Assembly: GCF_900103265.1 (NCBI RefSeq)
Contig: NZ_FMWX01000003.1
Coordinates: 496,001-560,000 of the forward strand
Reading direction: 5' to 3'
Source: Sphingomonas sp. NFR15
GTDB taxonomy: Bacteria > Pseudomonadota > Alphaproteobacteria > Sphingomonadales > Sphingomonadaceae
DNA length: 64,000 bases
A program made the translations under genes and the position numbers. The notes under the pieces were generated by a model. That model was given only the letters and a program-made list of their open reading frames with translations, made no database searches and was not told the DNA's origin. Positions 42,030-51,866 of the stretch are shown one piece after another (position 1 is the stretch's first letter; the number at the start of each line of letters is the position of its first letter).

Positions 42030-43484
42030 GCTCGAATAGCCGTTCAGTTCGTTCCCGACGATCCGCACGACGTGCAGCACGTTGGTCGATCCCGGCGTGG
42101 CGAACGGCACGCCCGCCATGATGATGACCCGGTCGCCCGCCTTGGCGAGACCATGGCGAAGCGCCATCCGCTTCGACTTGGAGACCATCTCCTCGAACGA
42201 GGTCACGTCCTTGGTGAGGATCGGATAGGCGCCCCACAGCAGCCCCGATCGCCGCGCCGTCTCGGGCTTGGGGGTCAGCACCATCAGCGGCACGCCCGGC
42301 CGTTCGCGCGCGATCCGGCGCGCGGTCGATCCCGAGGCGGTGAAGCAGATGATCGCCACCGCCGACACCGTCTCGGCGATGTTCTTCGCCGCTTCCGCGA
42401 GCGCGTCGGCGGTGGTCGGGTCGGGCCGGGTGACGGTGAAGTGGATGCGGTCGCCGTGTGTGGGATCGCGTTCGACCGAGGTGCCGATCGCGTCCATCAT
42501 CGCGACCGATTCGATCGGCCACGCGCCCGACGCGCTCTCCGCCGACAGCATGATCGCGTCGGCGCCGTCGTAGATCGCGGTCGCCACGTCGGATACCTCG
42601 GCGCGCGTCGGCGAAGGCGACGTAATCATCGATTCGAGCATCTGCGTCGCCACCACCACCGGGCGGCCGAGCCGGCGCGACACTTCGATGATGCGCTTCT
42701 GGAGCGGCGGCACCGTCTCGGGCGGCAGCTCGACGCCGAGATCGCCGCGCGCGACCATCACGCCGTCGCACATCTCGACGATCTCCTCGAGCCGCTCGAT
42801 CGCGCTCGGCTTCTCGATCTTGGCGAGCAGCGCGGCGCGCCCCTCGATCAGCTTGCGCGCCTCGGCGAGATCCTCGGGGCGCTGCACGAACGACAGCGCG
42901 ATCCAGTCGACGCCCTGGTCGCACGCGAACGCGAGGTCGCTGCGGTCCTTCTCGGTCAGCGCCGCCATCGGCACGACCACGTCGGGGACGTTGAGGCCCT
43001 TGTTGTTCGACAGCCAGCCGCCGACGATCACCTCGGTGACGATGCGGTCGGCATCATGCTCGGTCACGCGCAGCACCAGCTTGCCGTCGTCGAGCAGCAG
43101 CCGCGCGCCCGGTTCGATCGCGGCGAAGATCTCGCGGTGCGGCAGTTCGGCGCGGGTGGCGTCGCCCGGCTCGGCCGAACGATCGAGAACGAAGGTCGCG
43201 CCCTTGACCAGTTCGACGCGGCCGTCGGCGAACTTGCCGACCCGCAGCTTCGGCCCCTGCAGATCGGCGAGGATCGTGGTCGGGCGGCGGTAGATCGTCT
43301 CCAGCTCGCGAATCGCCGCGATCACACCGACCTTGGATTGCTGGTCGCCGTGGCTCATGTTGATGCGGAAGGCGTCGGCGCCCGCCTCGTACAGAGCGGC
43401 GATCTGCTCCGGGCTACTGCTGGCCGGGCCGAGCGTGGCGAGGATGCGGACTTTGCGCGAACGCGGGCGGATGGTCTTCGTCAT
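42027..43484 (-). CDS. pyk: Pyruvate kinase
   Basis: Glycolytic enzyme converting phosphoenolpyruvate and ADP to pyruvate and ATP, 485 aa. KVRILATLGPASSSPEQIAA, FRINMSHGD, LLAKIEKPSAIERL (catalytic Lys) and MVARGDLGVELP with TQMLESMITSPSPTRAEVSD are diagnostic. The ATG at 43484 is preferred over 43496. It converges on the FUSC gene. Confidence 0.96.
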   Translation of the reverse strand: MTKTIRPRSRKVRILATLGPASSSPEQIAALYEAGADAFRINMSHGDQQSKVGVIAAIRELETIYRRPTTILADLQGPKLRVGKFADGRVELVKGATFVLDRSAEPGDATRAELPHREIFAAIEPGARLLLDDGKLVLRVTEHDADRIVTEVIVGGWLSNNKGLNVPDVVVPMAALTEKDRSDLAFACDQGVDWIALSFVQRPEDLAEARKLIEGRAALLAKIEKPSAIERLEEIVEMCDGVMVARGDLGVELPPETVPPLQKRIIEVSRRLGRPVVVATQMLESMITSPSPTRAEVSDVATAIYDGADAIMLSAESASGAWPIESVAMMDAIGTSVERDPTHGDRIHFTVTRPDPTTADALAEAAKNIAETVSAVAIICFTASGSTARRIARERPGVPLMVLTPKPETARRSGLLWGAYPILTKDVTSFEEMVSKSKRMALRHGLAKAGDRVIIMAGVPFATPGSTNVLHVVRIVGNELNGYSS

Positions 43485-43555
43485 GGCTGTTCCCATCGGT
43501 TTGCGCGTGTCCCTCTAGCCGCTATCTACCGCCGATCAACCACGGAAAGACAGCA

Positions 43556-43852
43556 ATGACGACGATCGAAGACCTTGACGACACGGTTGCGGCCGCCGCG
43601 TTCCGCCGGTTGGTCCACCATCTGCGCCACCGCAGCGACGCGCAGAACGTCGATCTGATGGGGCTGGCGGGCTTCTGCCGCAACTGCCTGGGCGACTGGG
43701 TTTCCGAGGCGAGCGGCGGCGAACTCGACAAGGAGGCCGGCCGCGCGCTGGTCTATGGCATGCCCTATGCGCAGTGGAAGGCCGAACACCAGACCGCCGC
43801 CACCCCCGAACAGATCGCGCGCATGCAGGAGAGCGTGGCGAAGAACGCCTGA
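43556..43852 (+). CDS. DUF1244 protein
   Basis: Small conserved alphaproteobacterial protein, 98 aa. AFRRLVHHLRHRSDAQNVDL followed by MGLAGFCRNCLGDWV and YGMPYAQWKAEHQ matches the DUF1244 pattern, including the conserved CRNC pair, which could bind a metal. Function unknown. It lies divergent from pyk and upstream of gapR. Confidence 0.9.
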   Translation: MTTIEDLDDTVAAAAFRRLVHHLRHRSDAQNVDLMGLAGFCRNCLGDWVSEASGGELDKEAGRALVYGMPYAQWKAEHQTAATPEQIARMQESVAKNA

Positions 43853-43934
43853 CGCGAGTCCGGGGGGTGACGCGCGCGCGCGGCTCGCCTAAAGGCGCTC
43901 GCTTTCAGCCATTCACACCTTCGGGGAACCATTC

Positions 43935-44174
43935 ATGAGCGAGACCATCGCCGCCGACCAGCTTCGCCTTCTCATCGAGCGTATCGAGCGCCTTGAGGAA
44001 GAGAAGAAGGGCATCGCCGACGACATCAAGGACGTGTACGGTGAGGCCAAATCGACCGGCTTCGACGTGAAGACGATTCGCACCATCGTCCGCCTGCGCA
44101 AGATGGAGAAGCATCACCGCGACGAGGCGGAGATGCTGCTCGAGACGTACAAGCAGGCGCTGGGGCTGGCGTAA
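43935..44174 (+). CDS. gapR: Nucleoid-associated protein GapR (DUF2312)
   Basis: DUF2312 protein, 79 aa, the whole length of GapR, which in Caulobacter binds overtwisted AT-rich DNA and supports replication. [20 protein letters not shown] and [19 protein letters not shown] with a C-terminal coiled coil are typical. A family A repeat follows. Confidence 0.93.
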   Translation: MSETIAADQLRLLIERIERLEEEKKGIADDIKDVYGEAKSTGFDVKTIRTIVRLRKMEKHHRDEAEMLLETYKQALGLA

Positions 44175-44198
44175 GCCCGGCGCGGCTACTCGCTTTTT

Positions 44199-44315
44199 CC
44201 GTTCGTCCTGAGTAGGGGCTGAGCCTGTCGAAGACCCGTATCGAAGGACGGAATGCGTGGTACATCCTTCGATAGGCGCCTTCGACTTCGCTCAGTCGCT
44301 ACTCAGGACGAACGG
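44199..44315. repeat. Family A palindromic repeat, long form
   Basis: Perfect 17-bp arms CCGTTCGTCCTGAGTAG and CTACTCAGGACGAACGG enclosing inner arms TCGAAGG / CCTTCGA and a 30-base centre. It lies between gapR and the YebC gene. Confidence 0.88.
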
Positions 44316-44358
44316 GCCAAGATCATCAGGCGCGTGAGAATCATTCGGGACGTTTCCA

Positions 44359-45102
44359 ATGGCAGGCCATTCCAAATTCAAGAACATCATGCACCGCAAG
44401 GGTGCGCAGGATAAGAAGCGCTCGGGCATGTTCTCGAAGCTCAGCCGCGAAATCACCGTCGCGGCGAAGATGGGCCTGCCTGATCCGGACATGAACCCGC
44501 GCCTGCGCGCCGCCGTCAACGCGGCCAAGGCGCAGTCGATGCCCAAGGACAATATCCAGCGCGCGATCGACAAGGCGAGCCGGGGCGATGCCGAGAATTA
44601 CGAGGAAATCCGCTATGAGGGCTTCGGCCCCGGCGGCGTCAGCCTCATCATCGAGGCGCTCAGCGACAACCGCAACCGCACCGCCACTAATGTGCGCGTC
44701 GCGGTGTCGCGTAACGGCGGCAACCTTGGCGCGTCGGGCTCGGTCAGCCACGCGTTCGACCGGGTCGGGCTGATCAGCTACCCGGCCGAGGTCGGCGATG
44801 CGGAGAAGGTGTTCGAAGCCGCACTCGAGGCGGGAGCCGAGGACGTCACCTCGTCCGAGGACGGCCACGAGATCTGGACCGCGCAGGGCGATCTGCACGA
44901 GGTCGTCAAGGCGATCACGCCCGTGCTCGGCGAACCCGAGGGCGCCAAGCTCGCCTGGAAGCCGCAGACGACGGTCGAGGTCGGCGAGGAAGACGCGGCC
45001 CTGCTGTTCAAGCTGATCGACACGCTCGACGACGACGACGACGTCCAGACCGTTTGGGGCAATTACGAAGTCTCCGACGCGGTGATGGAGAAGCTCGCGT
45101 GA
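44359..45102 (+). CDS. YebC/PmpR-family protein
   Basis: TACO1/YebC-family protein, 247 aa, implicated in transcription control and in relief of ribosome stalling. [20 protein letters not shown] at the start and [20 protein letters not shown], then [20 protein letters not shown], are signatures. In many bacteria it lies upstream of ruvC, as here. Confidence 0.95.
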   Translation: MAGHSKFKNIMHRKGAQDKKRSGMFSKLSREITVAAKMGLPDPDMNPRLRAAVNAAKAQSMPKDNIQRAIDKASRGDAENYEEIRYEGFGPGGVSLIIEALSDNRNRTATNVRVAVSRNGGNLGASGSVSHAFDRVGLISYPAEVGDAEKVFEAALEAGAEDVTSSEDGHEIWTAQGDLHEVVKAITPVLGEPEGAKLAWKPQTTVEVGEEDAALLFKLIDTLDDDDDVQTVWGNYEVSDAVMEKLA

Positions 45103-45109
45103 ACGCATT

Positions 45110-45215
45110 CCCCTCCCGTTTGCGGGAGGGGCTAGGGGAGGGCCTGCCCTCTTTCATGCGGCCGATGCGATACCGACGGGCCCTCCCCCGACCCCTCCCG
45201 CAAGCGGGAGGGGAG
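45110..45215. repeat. Family B repeat upstream of ruvC
   Basis: Hairpins CCCCTCCCG-TTTG-CGGGAGGGG and CCCCTCCCG-CAAG-CGGGAGGGG at the two ends. The right end reaches to within 3 bases of the ruvC TTG start, so its GGGGAG also acts as the ribosome-binding site. Confidence 0.88.
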
Positions 45216-45217
45216 AT

Positions 45218-45712
45218 TTGACGATCATCCTCGGCCTCGATCCGGGGCTCGCCACCACTGGATGGGGGCTGATCCGTGCCGAGGGCAACCGCCTGTCGCA
45301 CCTCGCTAACGGACGCCTCAAGACCGACAGCGCGGCGCCGCTCGCGCGCCGGCTCACCCATCTTGACACGATGCTGTCGGCCCTCATGTTCGATCACGCG
45401 CCCGACGCGGCTGCCGTCGAGGAAGTGTTCGTCAACGCCAATCCGCAATCGACGCTCAAGCTCGGCCAGGCGCGCGGCGTGGTGATCTGCGCGGTCGCGC
45501 GCGGCGGCATCGACGTCGGCGAATATGCCGCACGGCTGGTCAAGAAGGCGGTGGTCGGCACCGGCGCGGCCGAAAAGACGCAGGTTCACGCGATGGTCGC
45601 GCGGCTGCTGCCCGGCGTGAAGATAGACGGCGCCGATGCCGCCGACGCGCTCGCGGTGGCGATCTGCCACGCGCATCACCTCGCCAGCGCGCGGTCTTTG
45701 GCGGGGCGTTGA
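45218..45712 (+). CDS. ruvC: Holliday junction resolvase RuvC
   Basis: Endonuclease that cuts Holliday junctions, 164 aa. Catalytic acids are seen in [15 protein letters not shown] (Asp7), [12 protein letters not shown] (Glu) and [17 protein letters not shown] (two Asp). The start is TTG at 45218; its Shine-Dalgarno GGGGAG is the end of the upstream repeat. RuvA and RuvB lie downstream, with other genes between ruvA and ruvB. Confidence 0.95.
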   Translation: MTIILGLDPGLATTGWGLIRAEGNRLSHLANGRLKTDSAAPLARRLTHLDTMLSALMFDHAPDAAAVEEVFVNANPQSTLKLGQARGVVICAVARGGIDVGEYAARLVKKAVVGTGAAEKTQVHAMVARLLPGVKIDGADAADALAVAICHAHHLASARSLAGR

Positions 45713-45735
45713 GGCGCGCAGAGGAAAGATAATCC

Positions 45736-45812
45736 GTTCCCCCGCGAAAGCGGGGGGCCAGAGCCACGAGCGATTCTGTGCGTGGCTCTGGACCCCGCTT
45801 TCGCGGGGGAAC
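45736..45812. repeat. Long hairpin repeat, family C
   Basis: Near full-length hairpin: perfect 20-bp outer arms (GTTCCCCCGCGAAAGCGGGG and its complement at 45793-45812), then CCAGAGCCACG / CGTGGCTCTGG inner arms, around a 12-base centre. It lies in the ruvC-ruvA gap. Confidence 0.9.
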
Positions 45813-45926
45813 AGGATACGGATAAAGCGTAAGCGTCTGTAGGCGCCCCCCGCGCGAACCGATCTTTTCGCTTTCCTCGGTCGCGCCGTTCCGCATATGT
45901 ACCCCAATGCAGCGGGCACCTCTGAC

Positions 45927-46520
45927 ATGATCGCGCACCTGAAAGGCCGGCTCGATTCGACCGGGCTCGACCATGCCATCGTCGATGTCGGCGGGGTCGG
46001 CTATCTGGTCGGCGCCTCGACGCGCACGCTCTCCGCGATTGGGCCGGTCGGTGAAGTGGTGATGCTCCACACCGAGATGCTGGTCGGCGAGGATTTCCTG
46101 CGACTCGTCGGCTTCGCGACCGCAGCCGAACGCGACGCGTTTCGCTTGCTCACCGGGGTGCAAGGCGTCGGCGCCCGCGTCGCGTTGGCGATCCTGTCGG
46201 CGCTCGATCCATCCGAACTCGCCCGCGCGATCGCCGCGCAGGACAAGGCGATGGTGGCGCGCGCCAATGGCGTCGGCCCCAAGCTCGCCGAACGGATCGT
46301 GCGCGAATTGAAGGATCGGATCGGCGGAGTCGTGCTCGGCGGCGCGGCGGCGGTTGCGGCGCCGGTCGGCGCGGGGGCGGACGCGGTATCGGCGCTGCTC
46401 AACCTCGGCTTCCGCCCGGCCGAGGCCGCAAGCGCGGTCGCCGCTGCGGAGGAGGAGCTTGGCGCGGGCGCGACGCTGGAGGCACTCGTCCGGCTCGCGC
46501 TGCGCAAGGCCGCGAAATAG
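45927..46520 (+). CDS. ruvA: Holliday junction branch migration protein RuvA
   Basis: Tetrameric junction-binding subunit that loads RuvB, 197 aa. [20 protein letters not shown] and [13 protein letters not shown] start the OB domain; two helix-hairpin-helix motifs are [16 protein letters not shown] and [16 protein letters not shown]. The C-terminal domain binds RuvB. The ATG at 45927 is chosen; an earlier one at 45897 adds ten non-conserved residues. Confidence 0.95.
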   Translation: MIAHLKGRLDSTGLDHAIVDVGGVGYLVGASTRTLSAIGPVGEVVMLHTEMLVGEDFLRLVGFATAAERDAFRLLTGVQGVGARVALAILSALDPSELARAIAAQDKAMVARANGVGPKLAERIVRELKDRIGGVVLGGAAAVAAPVGAGADAVSALLNLGFRPAEAASAVAAAEEELGAGATLEALVRLALRKAAK

Positions 46521-46547
46521 AAGCCGAGGCGATGGGCTCATAGCGTC

Positions 46548-46575
46548 GACCGCCCGCCGCGCACGGCGGGCGGTC
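46548..46575. terminator. Hairpin between ruvA and the UrcA-family gene
   Basis: Perfect 11-bp stem GACCGCCCGCC / GGCGGGCGGTC with a 6-base loop, between convergent genes. No U-run follows, so the assignment as terminator rests on position and stem strength. Confidence 0.55.
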
Positions 46576-46582
46576 TCGCGGA

Positions 46583-46927
46583 TCAGCGTCCGCCGCCGGC
46601 GGTGGCGGTGCCCCAGCGCGTGTTCAGTTCTTCCATCGCGGTGCTGTAGCTCTCGCGGAAGCAGGGCGACTGGCGAACCGCGTACCGATATTCGGCAAGG
46701 CTGCGCTCATCCGAGCCGCAGGCGCTCTCGGCCGCGCGCGCGATGCGCTGCCGCAGCGCGGCATGTTCGGCCGGCGTCGCCGGCGGCGTCAGATTCGCCA
46801 CGCGGATGCTGGTGATGACGTCGATCGGATCGGCGAGCGCCGGGGTCGCGACCGCCGCCGCGCCGAACAGCGCGCACGCGGAAACCGCACCCCGGCCGAT
46901 CGCCGCAGTTCTGAAAGTTCCGGACAT
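46583..46927 (-). CDS. UrcA-family exported protein
   Basis: Small secreted protein of the UrcA family typical of sphingomonads, 114 aa. Signal peptide VSACALFGAAAVATPALAD, then SIRVANLTPPATPAEHAALR and RIARAAESACGSDERSLAEY with two conserved Cys (the second in VRQSPCFRE). Function unknown. It separates ruvA from ruvB. Confidence 0.87.
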   Translation of the reverse strand: MSGTFRTAAIGRGAVSACALFGAAAVATPALADPIDVITSIRVANLTPPATPAEHAALRQRIARAAESACGSDERSLAEYRYAVRQSPCFRESYSTAMEELNTRWGTATAGGGR

Positions 46928-47204
46928 TGCATCATACTCCTGCGCGCCGCATGCTATGCCGGTGCCGTGCGGACGGGGGCGCTGCGCGGCAGCGTCCTCC
47001 TCATGGTCAGCCGCCGGCCCGCGACGCGAGGGTCCGCGGCTGCTCCATGAGACCGGGCGGTCGCATTACGCCTGTGTCGCGAGAGCGACAAGGCCATTCG
47101 GCACGGGTGATGGTGTCATAAATCTGAACCGATTTGGATGTAACCATTCCGGGGTCGCAACATTTGTAATAAAAAGATTGTATAACAAAGCCGTGTCGAT
47201 TCTA

Positions 47205-47729
47205 ATGAAGCCGCTTTGCGCTGTGATCGGTCACCGGCGCTCGCGACGCCGCGTGTGGAATGACGGCGTTGATCTCCGCTCGGTCTGTGTCCGGTGCGGC
47301 ACGCCGCTCATTCGCAGCGTCGATAAGGGCTGGCGCCCCTTGTTGGCGAGCGACGAGCATCCTGACCGCATCACCCGCGATGCCTATCGCGAGCAGATGA
47401 AGCGCGAGACCGAATTGAACACGGCCACGCCCGACGATCCCGAGCAATGGGCGCGCCTGCTGATCTCGACATACGGCGATGCCGGACGGCCGCGCGCGGT
47501 CGATCCCGCCACGTTCTTCGACCGGCTGATCGCCGATCTCGACAAAGAGCCCACTTTCGTCGAAGCCGTCGCGACGGGGCGGCTTGATCTGCACGCGCGA
47601 ACCGTGATCGGTTCCGTCTGCGGTCGCCTGATCGGTGCGACGCGCCCGCTGTCCTTGCCCTATGTCGATCCGCTGGCACGCTACGTACTCACCCGCGCGC
47701 AAGCGGCGCGAGCGGGCACGCAGGGCTGA
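47205..47729 (+). CDS. Hypothetical protein with possible zinc site
   Basis: Unrecognised 174-aa protein. The N-terminus has MKPLCAVIGHRRSRRRVWND then SVCVRCGTPLIR: Cys5, His10 and a CxxC that could bind zinc. The rest is helical and charged. The frame is open to 46743, but the ATG at 47205 follows an AT-rich region with TATAAC at 47181 that is probably the promoter. It lies between urcA and ruvB and may be an insertion into the ruv cluster. Confidence 0.65.
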   Translation: MKPLCAVIGHRRSRRRVWNDGVDLRSVCVRCGTPLIRSVDKGWRPLLASDEHPDRITRDAYREQMKRETELNTATPDDPEQWARLLISTYGDAGRPRAVDPATFFDRLIADLDKEPTFVEAVATGRLDLHARTVIGSVCGRLIGATRPLSLPYVDPLARYVLTRAQAARAGTQG

Positions 47730-47783
47730 CGCCGGATATTGACCGCTCGACAGGGTCGGTGGTGAACAGGTAGGGAACGCGGG

Positions 47784-48809
47784 ATGGATGATCCCGACCG
47801 CCTGCTCGCGCCCACGCGCCGCCCCGAGGATGTCGATGCCGCGCTGCGCCCCAAGTCGCTCGACGATTTCGTCGGGCAGAAGGCGGCGCGCGAAAATCTG
47901 CGCGTCTTCATCGCGGCGGCGCGCGCGCGCGGCGACGCGCTCGATCATGTGCTGTTCTTCGGGCCGCCGGGGCTCGGCAAGACGACGCTCGCGCAGATCA
48001 TCGCGCGCGAGATGGGGGTGGGGTTCCGCGCCACCTCCGGCCCGGTGATCGCCAAGTCGGGGGATCTCGCCGCTTTGCTCACCAATCTCGAAGATGGCGA
48101 CGTGTTGTTCATCGACGAGATTCACCGCCTCCAGCCCGCCGTCGAGGAGGTGCTGTATCCGGCGATGGAGGATCGCGCGCTCGATCTGATGATCGGGGAA
48201 GGGCCATCCGCGCGGTCGGTGCGGATCGACCTTCCGCGCTTCACCCTGGTCGGCGCGACGACGCGGCAGGGGCTGCTCACCACGCCGCTGCGCGATCGCT
48301 TCGGCATCCCGGTGCGGCTGAGCTTCTATACCGTCGATGAACTGGAACGCGTCGTCACGCGTGCCGCCGCGTTGCTCGGCCTCGCCATCACGCCCGACGG
48401 CGCGCGCGAGGTCGCGCGGCGCTCGCGCGGCACCCCGCGCATCGCCGGGCGGTTGCTGCGCCGCGTGCGCGATTTCGCGCATGCCGCCGGGCGCGACAGC
48501 GTCGATGCGCGCGCCGCCGATAGCGCGCTCAACCGGCTCGAAGTCGATGCGCTCGGACTCGACGCGATGGACCGGCGCTATCTGATGATGATCGCCGATA
48601 TCTATCGTGGCGGCCCGGTCGGGGTCGAGACGCTGGCGGCGGGCCTGAGCGAGCCGCGTGACACGATCGAGGAGGTGATCGAACCTTATTTGATCCAGCT
48701 TGGACTTGTCGCGCGCACCGCGCGCGGGCGGTGCCTCAACGCCGGCGGGTGGAAGCATCTCGGTCTCAACCCGCCGGCCGGCAACCAGGACGATCTGTTC
48801 GACGGATGA
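47784..48809 (+). CDS. ruvB: Holliday junction helicase RuvB
   Basis: AAA+ ATPase driving branch migration with RuvA, 341 aa. [19 protein letters not shown], Walker [15 protein letters not shown], Walker [16 protein letters not shown] and sensor [14 protein letters not shown] are all present. The C-terminal winged helix ends the protein. It is 54 bases after the hypothetical gene. Confidence 0.96.
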   Translation: MDDPDRLLAPTRRPEDVDAALRPKSLDDFVGQKAARENLRVFIAAARARGDALDHVLFFGPPGLGKTTLAQIIAREMGVGFRATSGPVIAKSGDLAALLTNLEDGDVLFIDEIHRLQPAVEEVLYPAMEDRALDLMIGEGPSARSVRIDLPRFTLVGATTRQGLLTTPLRDRFGIPVRLSFYTVDELERVVTRAAALLGLAITPDGAREVARRSRGTPRIAGRLLRRVRDFAHAAGRDSVDARAADSALNRLEVDALGLDAMDRRYLMMIADIYRGGPVGVETLAAGLSEPRDTIEEVIEPYLIQLGLVARTARGRCLNAGGWKHLGLNPPAGNQDDLFDG

Positions 48810-48884
48810 TTCCCCCACATCCGCAATCATTTGTTGTGCGCCGCACGATGGATCGCCTTGCGGCATTCTGATAGCGGATCGTAC

Positions 48885-51152
48885 ATGCTCACCGCCGTTG
48901 CCTCCGCGCGCGAAATCCTGGTCCGCCTCCATGATGTGATGGCGTCGCGCACGCCCGCACAGGCGAAGCTCAATTCGGTCGTCCAGATCGTCGGCGAGGC
49001 GATGGCGAGCGAGGTCTGTTCGATCTATCTGCTGCGCGACGGCCTGCTCGAATTGTTCGCCACGCGCGGGCTCGCGCAGGAGGCGGTGCACGTCACCAAG
49101 CTCGCACCGGGCGAGGGGCTGGTCGGCACGATCGCGAACAATGTCGAGACGCTCAATCTCGACGAGGCGGCGTCGCACCCCGACTTCGCCTATCGGCCGG
49201 AGACGGGCGAGGACAAATATCACAGCTTCGCGGGCGTGCCGATCATCCGGCGCGAGCGCGCGGTCGGCGTGCTGTGCGTCCAGCATGCCGATCCGCACCG
49301 CTACGACGATGTCGAGATCGAAGCGTTGCAGACGGTGGCGATGGTACTGTCCGAACTGATCGCCAATGCCGATCTGGTCGATGGCGCTGGCGCCGGCGCG
49401 GCGCGAATCCAGCCGACCGCGCCGATCCGTATCTCGGGCCTCAAGCTGGTCGATGGCATGGCGAGCGGCTTCGCGGTCTATCATCAGCCGCGCATCGTCG
49501 TCGAACACACCGTCGCCGAGGACGTCGAGGCCGAGCGCCACCGCGTCTATGCCGCCTTCGACAAGATGCGCGAGCAGATCGAGCGGATCGCGCGCGAGGC
49601 GGAGTTCGGCATCGGCGGCGAACATGAGGAAGTGCTCGAAACCTACAAGATGTTCGCCTACGACGAAGGCTGGGCACGCCGCATCAACGAAGCCATCGAC
49701 AGCGGCCTGACCGCCGAGGCCGCGATCGAGCGCGTCCAACAGCGCACCCGCATGCGCATGCGCCAGATCGACGATCCGCTGCTCGCGGACCGGATGCATG
49801 ACCTTGAGGATCTTTCGAACCGTTTGCTCCGCATCGTCTCGGGCCAACTCGGCACCGCCGCGCAAATGGGCTTGCGCCAGGACACGATCCTGATCGCGCG
49901 CAATCTCGGCCCCGCCGAACTGCTCGAATATGACCGCCGCCGGCTGAAGGGCGTCGTGCTGGAGGAAGGCTCGCTCACCGCGCACGTCACCATCGTCGCC
50001 CGCGCGATGGGTGTGCCGGTGCTCGGCCGGGTCAAGGGCGTGCGGCGCCTGATCAGCGAAGGCGACGCCCTGCTCCTCGACGTGACGGCGGGGCATGTGT
50101 TCGCCCGGCCCTCAAGCTCGATGGAAGAGGCCTTCGAGGCCAAGCAGGAATTGCGGCAGAAGCGCCGCGCCGCGTTCGCCTCGCTGCGCAACGAACTGCC
50201 GATCACCAAGGACGGCCACCGCGTCACGGTCATGGTCAACGCGGGTCTGCGCGACGACGTCGCGGCGCTCGATCTGACCGGCGCCGACGGCATCGGGCTG
50301 TTCCGCACCGAGTTCCAGTTCCTCGTCTCCTCGACATTGCCCGCGCGCGAACGCCAGCAACGCCTCTACCGCGATGTGCTGGAGAGTGCTGGCGAGCGCG
50401 CGGTGATCTTCCGCACCGTCGATATCGGCGGCGACAAGGCGCTGCCGTATCTCAGCAAGGACGAGGACGAGGAAAACCCGGCGATGGGCTGGCGCGCGTT
50501 GCGGCTGGCGCTCGAACGGCCGGGGCTGATGAAGGCGCAGGCGCGCGCGCTGCTCGAGGCGGCGGGTGGCCGCACGCTCAACGTGATGTTCCCGATGGTG
50601 TCCGAGCCGTGGGAGTTCGATGAGGCGCGCGCCTTGTTCGAGGCGCAGCGCGCTTGGCTGGTGCGGCGCGGCAAGATGATGCCGCAGGCGATCCGCTATG
50701 GCGCGATGCTCGAAGTCCCCGCGCTCGCCGAGCAACTCGACCTGCTGCTGCCCAGGCTCGATTTTCTCTCGGTTGGCACCAACGATCTGACCCAATTCCT
50801 CTTCGCCGCCGATCGCGCCAATCCCAAGCTCGCCGAGCGCTACGATTGGCTCAGCGCGGCGATCCTTCGCTTCTTGCGGCGGCTCGTCGAACCGTGCCGC
50901 GCGGCGGGGGTGCAACTCGGCGTCTGCGGCGAGATGGGGGGGCGCACGCTTGAGGCGATGGCGCTGATCGGCCTCGGTATCGATCGCCTCTCGATCACGC
51001 CGGCGGCGGTAGGGCCGGTCAAGGCGATGGTGCGTTCGCTCGACCACGCCGCGCTGATCGCGAAGATGGAGAGCCTCCTCGCCGCGCCGCCGCGTGACAT
51101 GCGCGCCGCGCTCTCGGAGTGGGCGTCCGGGCAGGGCGTCGAACTGGCGTAA
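48885..51152 (+). CDS. ptsP: Nitrogen-PTS enzyme I, PtsP
   Basis: EI-Ntr, which passes phosphate from phosphoenolpyruvate to NPr, 755 aa. An N-terminal GAF domain (about 1-165: VCSIYLLRDGLLELFATRGL, KYHSFAGVPIIRRERAVGVL) is followed by the PTS enzyme I domains. The phospho-accepting His is about 367 (EEGSLTAHVTIVARAMG), and the PEP-binding part has GLFRTEFQFL and GVCGEMGG with the catalytic Cys. The GAF domain suggests nitrogen sensing. The ATG at 48885 is preferred over 48831. Confidence 0.94.
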   Translation: MLTAVASAREILVRLHDVMASRTPAQAKLNSVVQIVGEAMASEVCSIYLLRDGLLELFATRGLAQEAVHVTKLAPGEGLVGTIANNVETLNLDEAASHPDFAYRPETGEDKYHSFAGVPIIRRERAVGVLCVQHADPHRYDDVEIEALQTVAMVLSELIANADLVDGAGAGAARIQPTAPIRISGLKLVDGMASGFAVYHQPRIVVEHTVAEDVEAERHRVYAAFDKMREQIERIAREAEFGIGGEHEEVLETYKMFAYDEGWARRINEAIDSGLTAEAAIERVQQRTRMRMRQIDDPLLADRMHDLEDLSNRLLRIVSGQLGTAAQMGLRQDTILIARNLGPAELLEYDRRRLKGVVLEEGSLTAHVTIVARAMGVPVLGRVKGVRRLISEGDALLLDVTAGHVFARPSSSMEEAFEAKQELRQKRRAAFASLRNELPITKDGHRVTVMVNAGLRDDVAALDLTGADGIGLFRTEFQFLVSSTLPARERQQRLYRDVLESAGERAVIFRTVDIGGDKALPYLSKDEDEENPAMGWRALRLALERPGLMKAQARALLEAAGGRTLNVMFPMVSEPWEFDEARALFEAQRAWLVRRGKMMPQAIRYGAMLEVPALAEQLDLLLPRLDFLSVGTNDLTQFLFAADRANPKLAERYDWLSAAILRFLRRLVEPCRAAGVQLGVCGEMGGRTLEAMALIGLGIDRLSITPAAVGPVKAMVRSLDHAALIAKMESLLAAPPRDMRAALSEWASGQGVELA

Positions 51153-51161
51153 CCTCGGCGA

Positions 51162-51866
51162 TCAGCGCCCGGCGAGAACGCCCGCCACGGCGAGCATCAC
51201 CTCGGCACGCCATTGCACGCCGATGTGGCTGCTGCGCACCTCGATCGCGCGGGTTTCCCCCGCGTGGCAGATCTCGCCGGCGACGAGGCCGTCGCTGCGG
51301 CTCCAGATCGCGGTCTCGGGGACTGGCAGCGGCGTCGCGGCGAGGGTCGCCTGCGCGCGGACGTGATCGTCATCGATGCGGTCACCGGTGAAGAATTCGA
51401 ATGAGCGCCACACGTTGGTCGCGCGTGCCGAGCCGGCATAGGGCGAACTGATCGTGATGACCTCGCGCACCGAACCCGGCGCGCGGTGGGCCGCGATCCG
51501 GGCCATGATACCGCCCAAGCTGATGCCGATCAGCGTGACGGGTTCACCCGTTTGACGGTGAAGCGCGACGATGCGCTGCATCAGCACCTCGCCTTCGCGG
51601 CCGATCGCGCGGGTGCCGAGATTGCGGCCGAGCCCCCAGCCTTCGACGCGGTAGCCGAGCCGGCGCAGGAAGCGCTGCAGCAAAAGGTTCGACCGGTCGG
51701 TGTTGACGAGGCCGGGCAAGATCATAACCGGGCGGCCATCACCTTTCGGCGCGCTCTTGAGCCGAGCGCGCGCACCGAGCAGTTCGGCGAGGCCCCACAC
51801 TCCGCGCGGCAGTTCGGCGGCCCAGAGCAATTTCGAAGGGGGAAGCGCCGCTACGTCTTGAACCAT
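51162..51866 (-). CDS. Alpha/beta hydrolase (lipase-like)
   Basis: Alpha/beta-hydrolase-fold protein, 234 aa. PVMILPGLVNTDRSNLLLQR begins the fold; the nucleophile elbow is LIGISLGGIMARI (Ser in GISLGG), and a His near the C-terminus (RSSHIGVQW) completes the triad. Probably an esterase or lipase without a signal peptide. It overlaps the TIGR02117 gene by 16 bases. The open frame upstream to 52532 is a shadow. Confidence 0.85.
   Translation of the reverse strand: MVQDVAALPPSKLLWAAELPRGVWGLAELLGARARLKSAPKGDGRPVMILPGLVNTDRSNLLLQRFLRRLGYRVEGWGLGRNLGTRAIGREGEVLMQRIVALHRQTGEPVTLIGISLGGIMARIAAHRAPGSVREVITISSPYAGSARATNVWRSFEFFTGDRIDDDHVRAQATLAATPLPVPETAIWSRSDGLVAGEICHAGETRAIEVRSSHIGVQWRAEVMLAVAGVLAGR

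Noticed and set aside
44199..44315. Long inverted repeat as the ends of an insertion sequence
   Set aside because: It is about 117 bases without any transposase gene, and matching copies elsewhere show it is a small palindromic repeat.
46928..47204. A tRNA or other stable RNA in the gap before the unknown gene
   Set aside because: No cloverleaf or other recognisable fold was found; the region is only AT-richer, as expected for a promoter.
47202..50096. A 964-codon open frame on the minus strand opposite ruvB and ptsP
   Set aside because: In high-GC DNA the antisense frame of real genes stays open. Its translation is Arg/His/Asp-rich without any motif, and the opposite strand encodes clear RuvB and PtsP.
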